Below are positions 63,416 to 64,000 of a DNA stretch of 64,000 nucleotides, one piece after another; position 1 is the stretch's first letter, and the number at the start of each line of letters is the position of its first letter. This DNA comes from Scatophagus argus (Eukaryota > Chordata > Actinopteri > Scatophagidae): the NCBI RefSeq assembly GCF_020382885.2, contig NC_058501.1, positions 4,092,001 to 4,156,000 of the forward strand. Reading direction: 5' to 3'. The position numbers were made by a program, and so were the translations under genes. The notes under the pieces were generated by a model. That model saw only the letters and a list, made by a program, of their open reading frames with translations, was not told the DNA's origin and ran no database searches.

Positions 63416-64000
63416 CAAACCCTGTTTGTGTCATTATGTTTTTCCTTTAACTCAGGGTCAGTAAAGCAGCTGTACAGTGGCTGCCCATAGCTCTCCCCCT
63501 CCCAGATTCAGTTTTGCTGTGTTCTAGTCATAATTTCTCTCTGACCATGAGCTAAATCAATGCCAGCCTGGAGGCCTCTCATCGTGGGTTCCGGGAATTG
63601 ATTCAGTATTTCAAGAAGAGGTCTTCCTCATATTGACTGCTGTAGTAATTTCATTTTCTCGTCTATGGGATGGCATTGGCGTGTTTGGACAAGGAAGAAC
63701 CGCATTTGTTCAGAGCTATCCATTTAAAATAACGCAGGTTCTTTCAAGTATTAGACACAGAGTAACCATATAACTGCTATTTATTAATGGCATCATTTGC
63801 AGCAATTGCTGTTTCTAAACTCACCATGAAGCGATTCTGGAGAAATAGTTGATTGTTGAGTCGCATTCCCCTTTCATGAAATCTGCGCCATACCAAATCA
63901 CACCAACCCAAAACGTCGGCATTTGAGGCATCTGGGGATAAAACTCAGCAATCACTTAACTTTCTTCCAAATTCGACAAACACGGCAAAATAATGAAAAA
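63416..64000. other. Terminal intergenic stretch
   Basis: Human order predicts PSMG2 tail to tail with PTPN2 here, but no PSMG2-like translation was seen. One minus-strand segment (63,825-63,931) is bounded by a good acceptor (TTTTATCCCCAG) and donor (ATG then GTGAGT) and is open in one frame (DASNADVLGWCDLVWRRFHE...). Its identity is unknown. Confidence 0.4.

Overview
The window is nuclear DNA of a ray-finned fish, most likely a percomorph teleost. Coding sequence is split into many short exons by GT-AG introns. The spacers hold CA/TG, GA and TTC microsatellites, tRNA-derived SINEs of a kind common in percomorphs, a decayed Tc1-like transposon and hAT-like fragments. There are no bacterial-style operons, no CRISPR array, no rRNA and no intact tRNA gene.

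Three protein-coding genes were reconstructed exon by exon, with reading phase checked across every junction. CEP192 lies on the minus strand (start codon 43073, stop 13776, 51 coding exons, about 2,803 residues). SEH1L is also on the minus strand (start 53356, stop 45271, 9 exons, 415 residues). PTPN2 is on the plus strand (54216 to 61772, 9 exons, 417 residues). Order and relative orientation match human 18p11.21: PTPN2 and SEH1L are head to head and CEP192 follows SEH1L in tandem.

Layout: 1-13.6 kb contains no recognisable coding gene. It holds dispersed repeats, two hAT-like fragments, an unnamed repeat pair, microsatellites, a possible promoter with a noncoding exon near 11.4 kb, and a GC-richer block at 12.6-13.6 kb with three palindromic RFX X-box-like sites. 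13.6-43.8 kb is CEP192; one of its introns carries a U2 snRNA fragment fused to a tRNA-type SINE. 43.8-45.1 kb is a short spacer with a CCAAT/GC-box promoter for CEP192. 45.1-53.4 kb is SEH1L, with a second copy of the same SINE in an intron. 53.36-54.2 kb is a shared divergent promoter. 54.2-63.4 kb is PTPN2, with a Tc1-like remnant in intron 7 and a long 3' UTR. The last 600 bases hold one unexplained splice-bounded segment on the minus strand.

The three products act in separate processes: centriole duplication and pericentriolar material assembly (CEP192), nuclear pore Y complex and GATOR2 (SEH1L), and tyrosine dephosphorylation in cytokine and JAK/STAT signalling (PTPN2). Their adjacency reflects old synteny, not a pathway. 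I found no clear new biological system. The most unusual items are the U2-SINE chimera, a probable GC-AG intron in CEP192, the X-box cluster, and a PTP1B-like proline-rich stretch in PTPN2.
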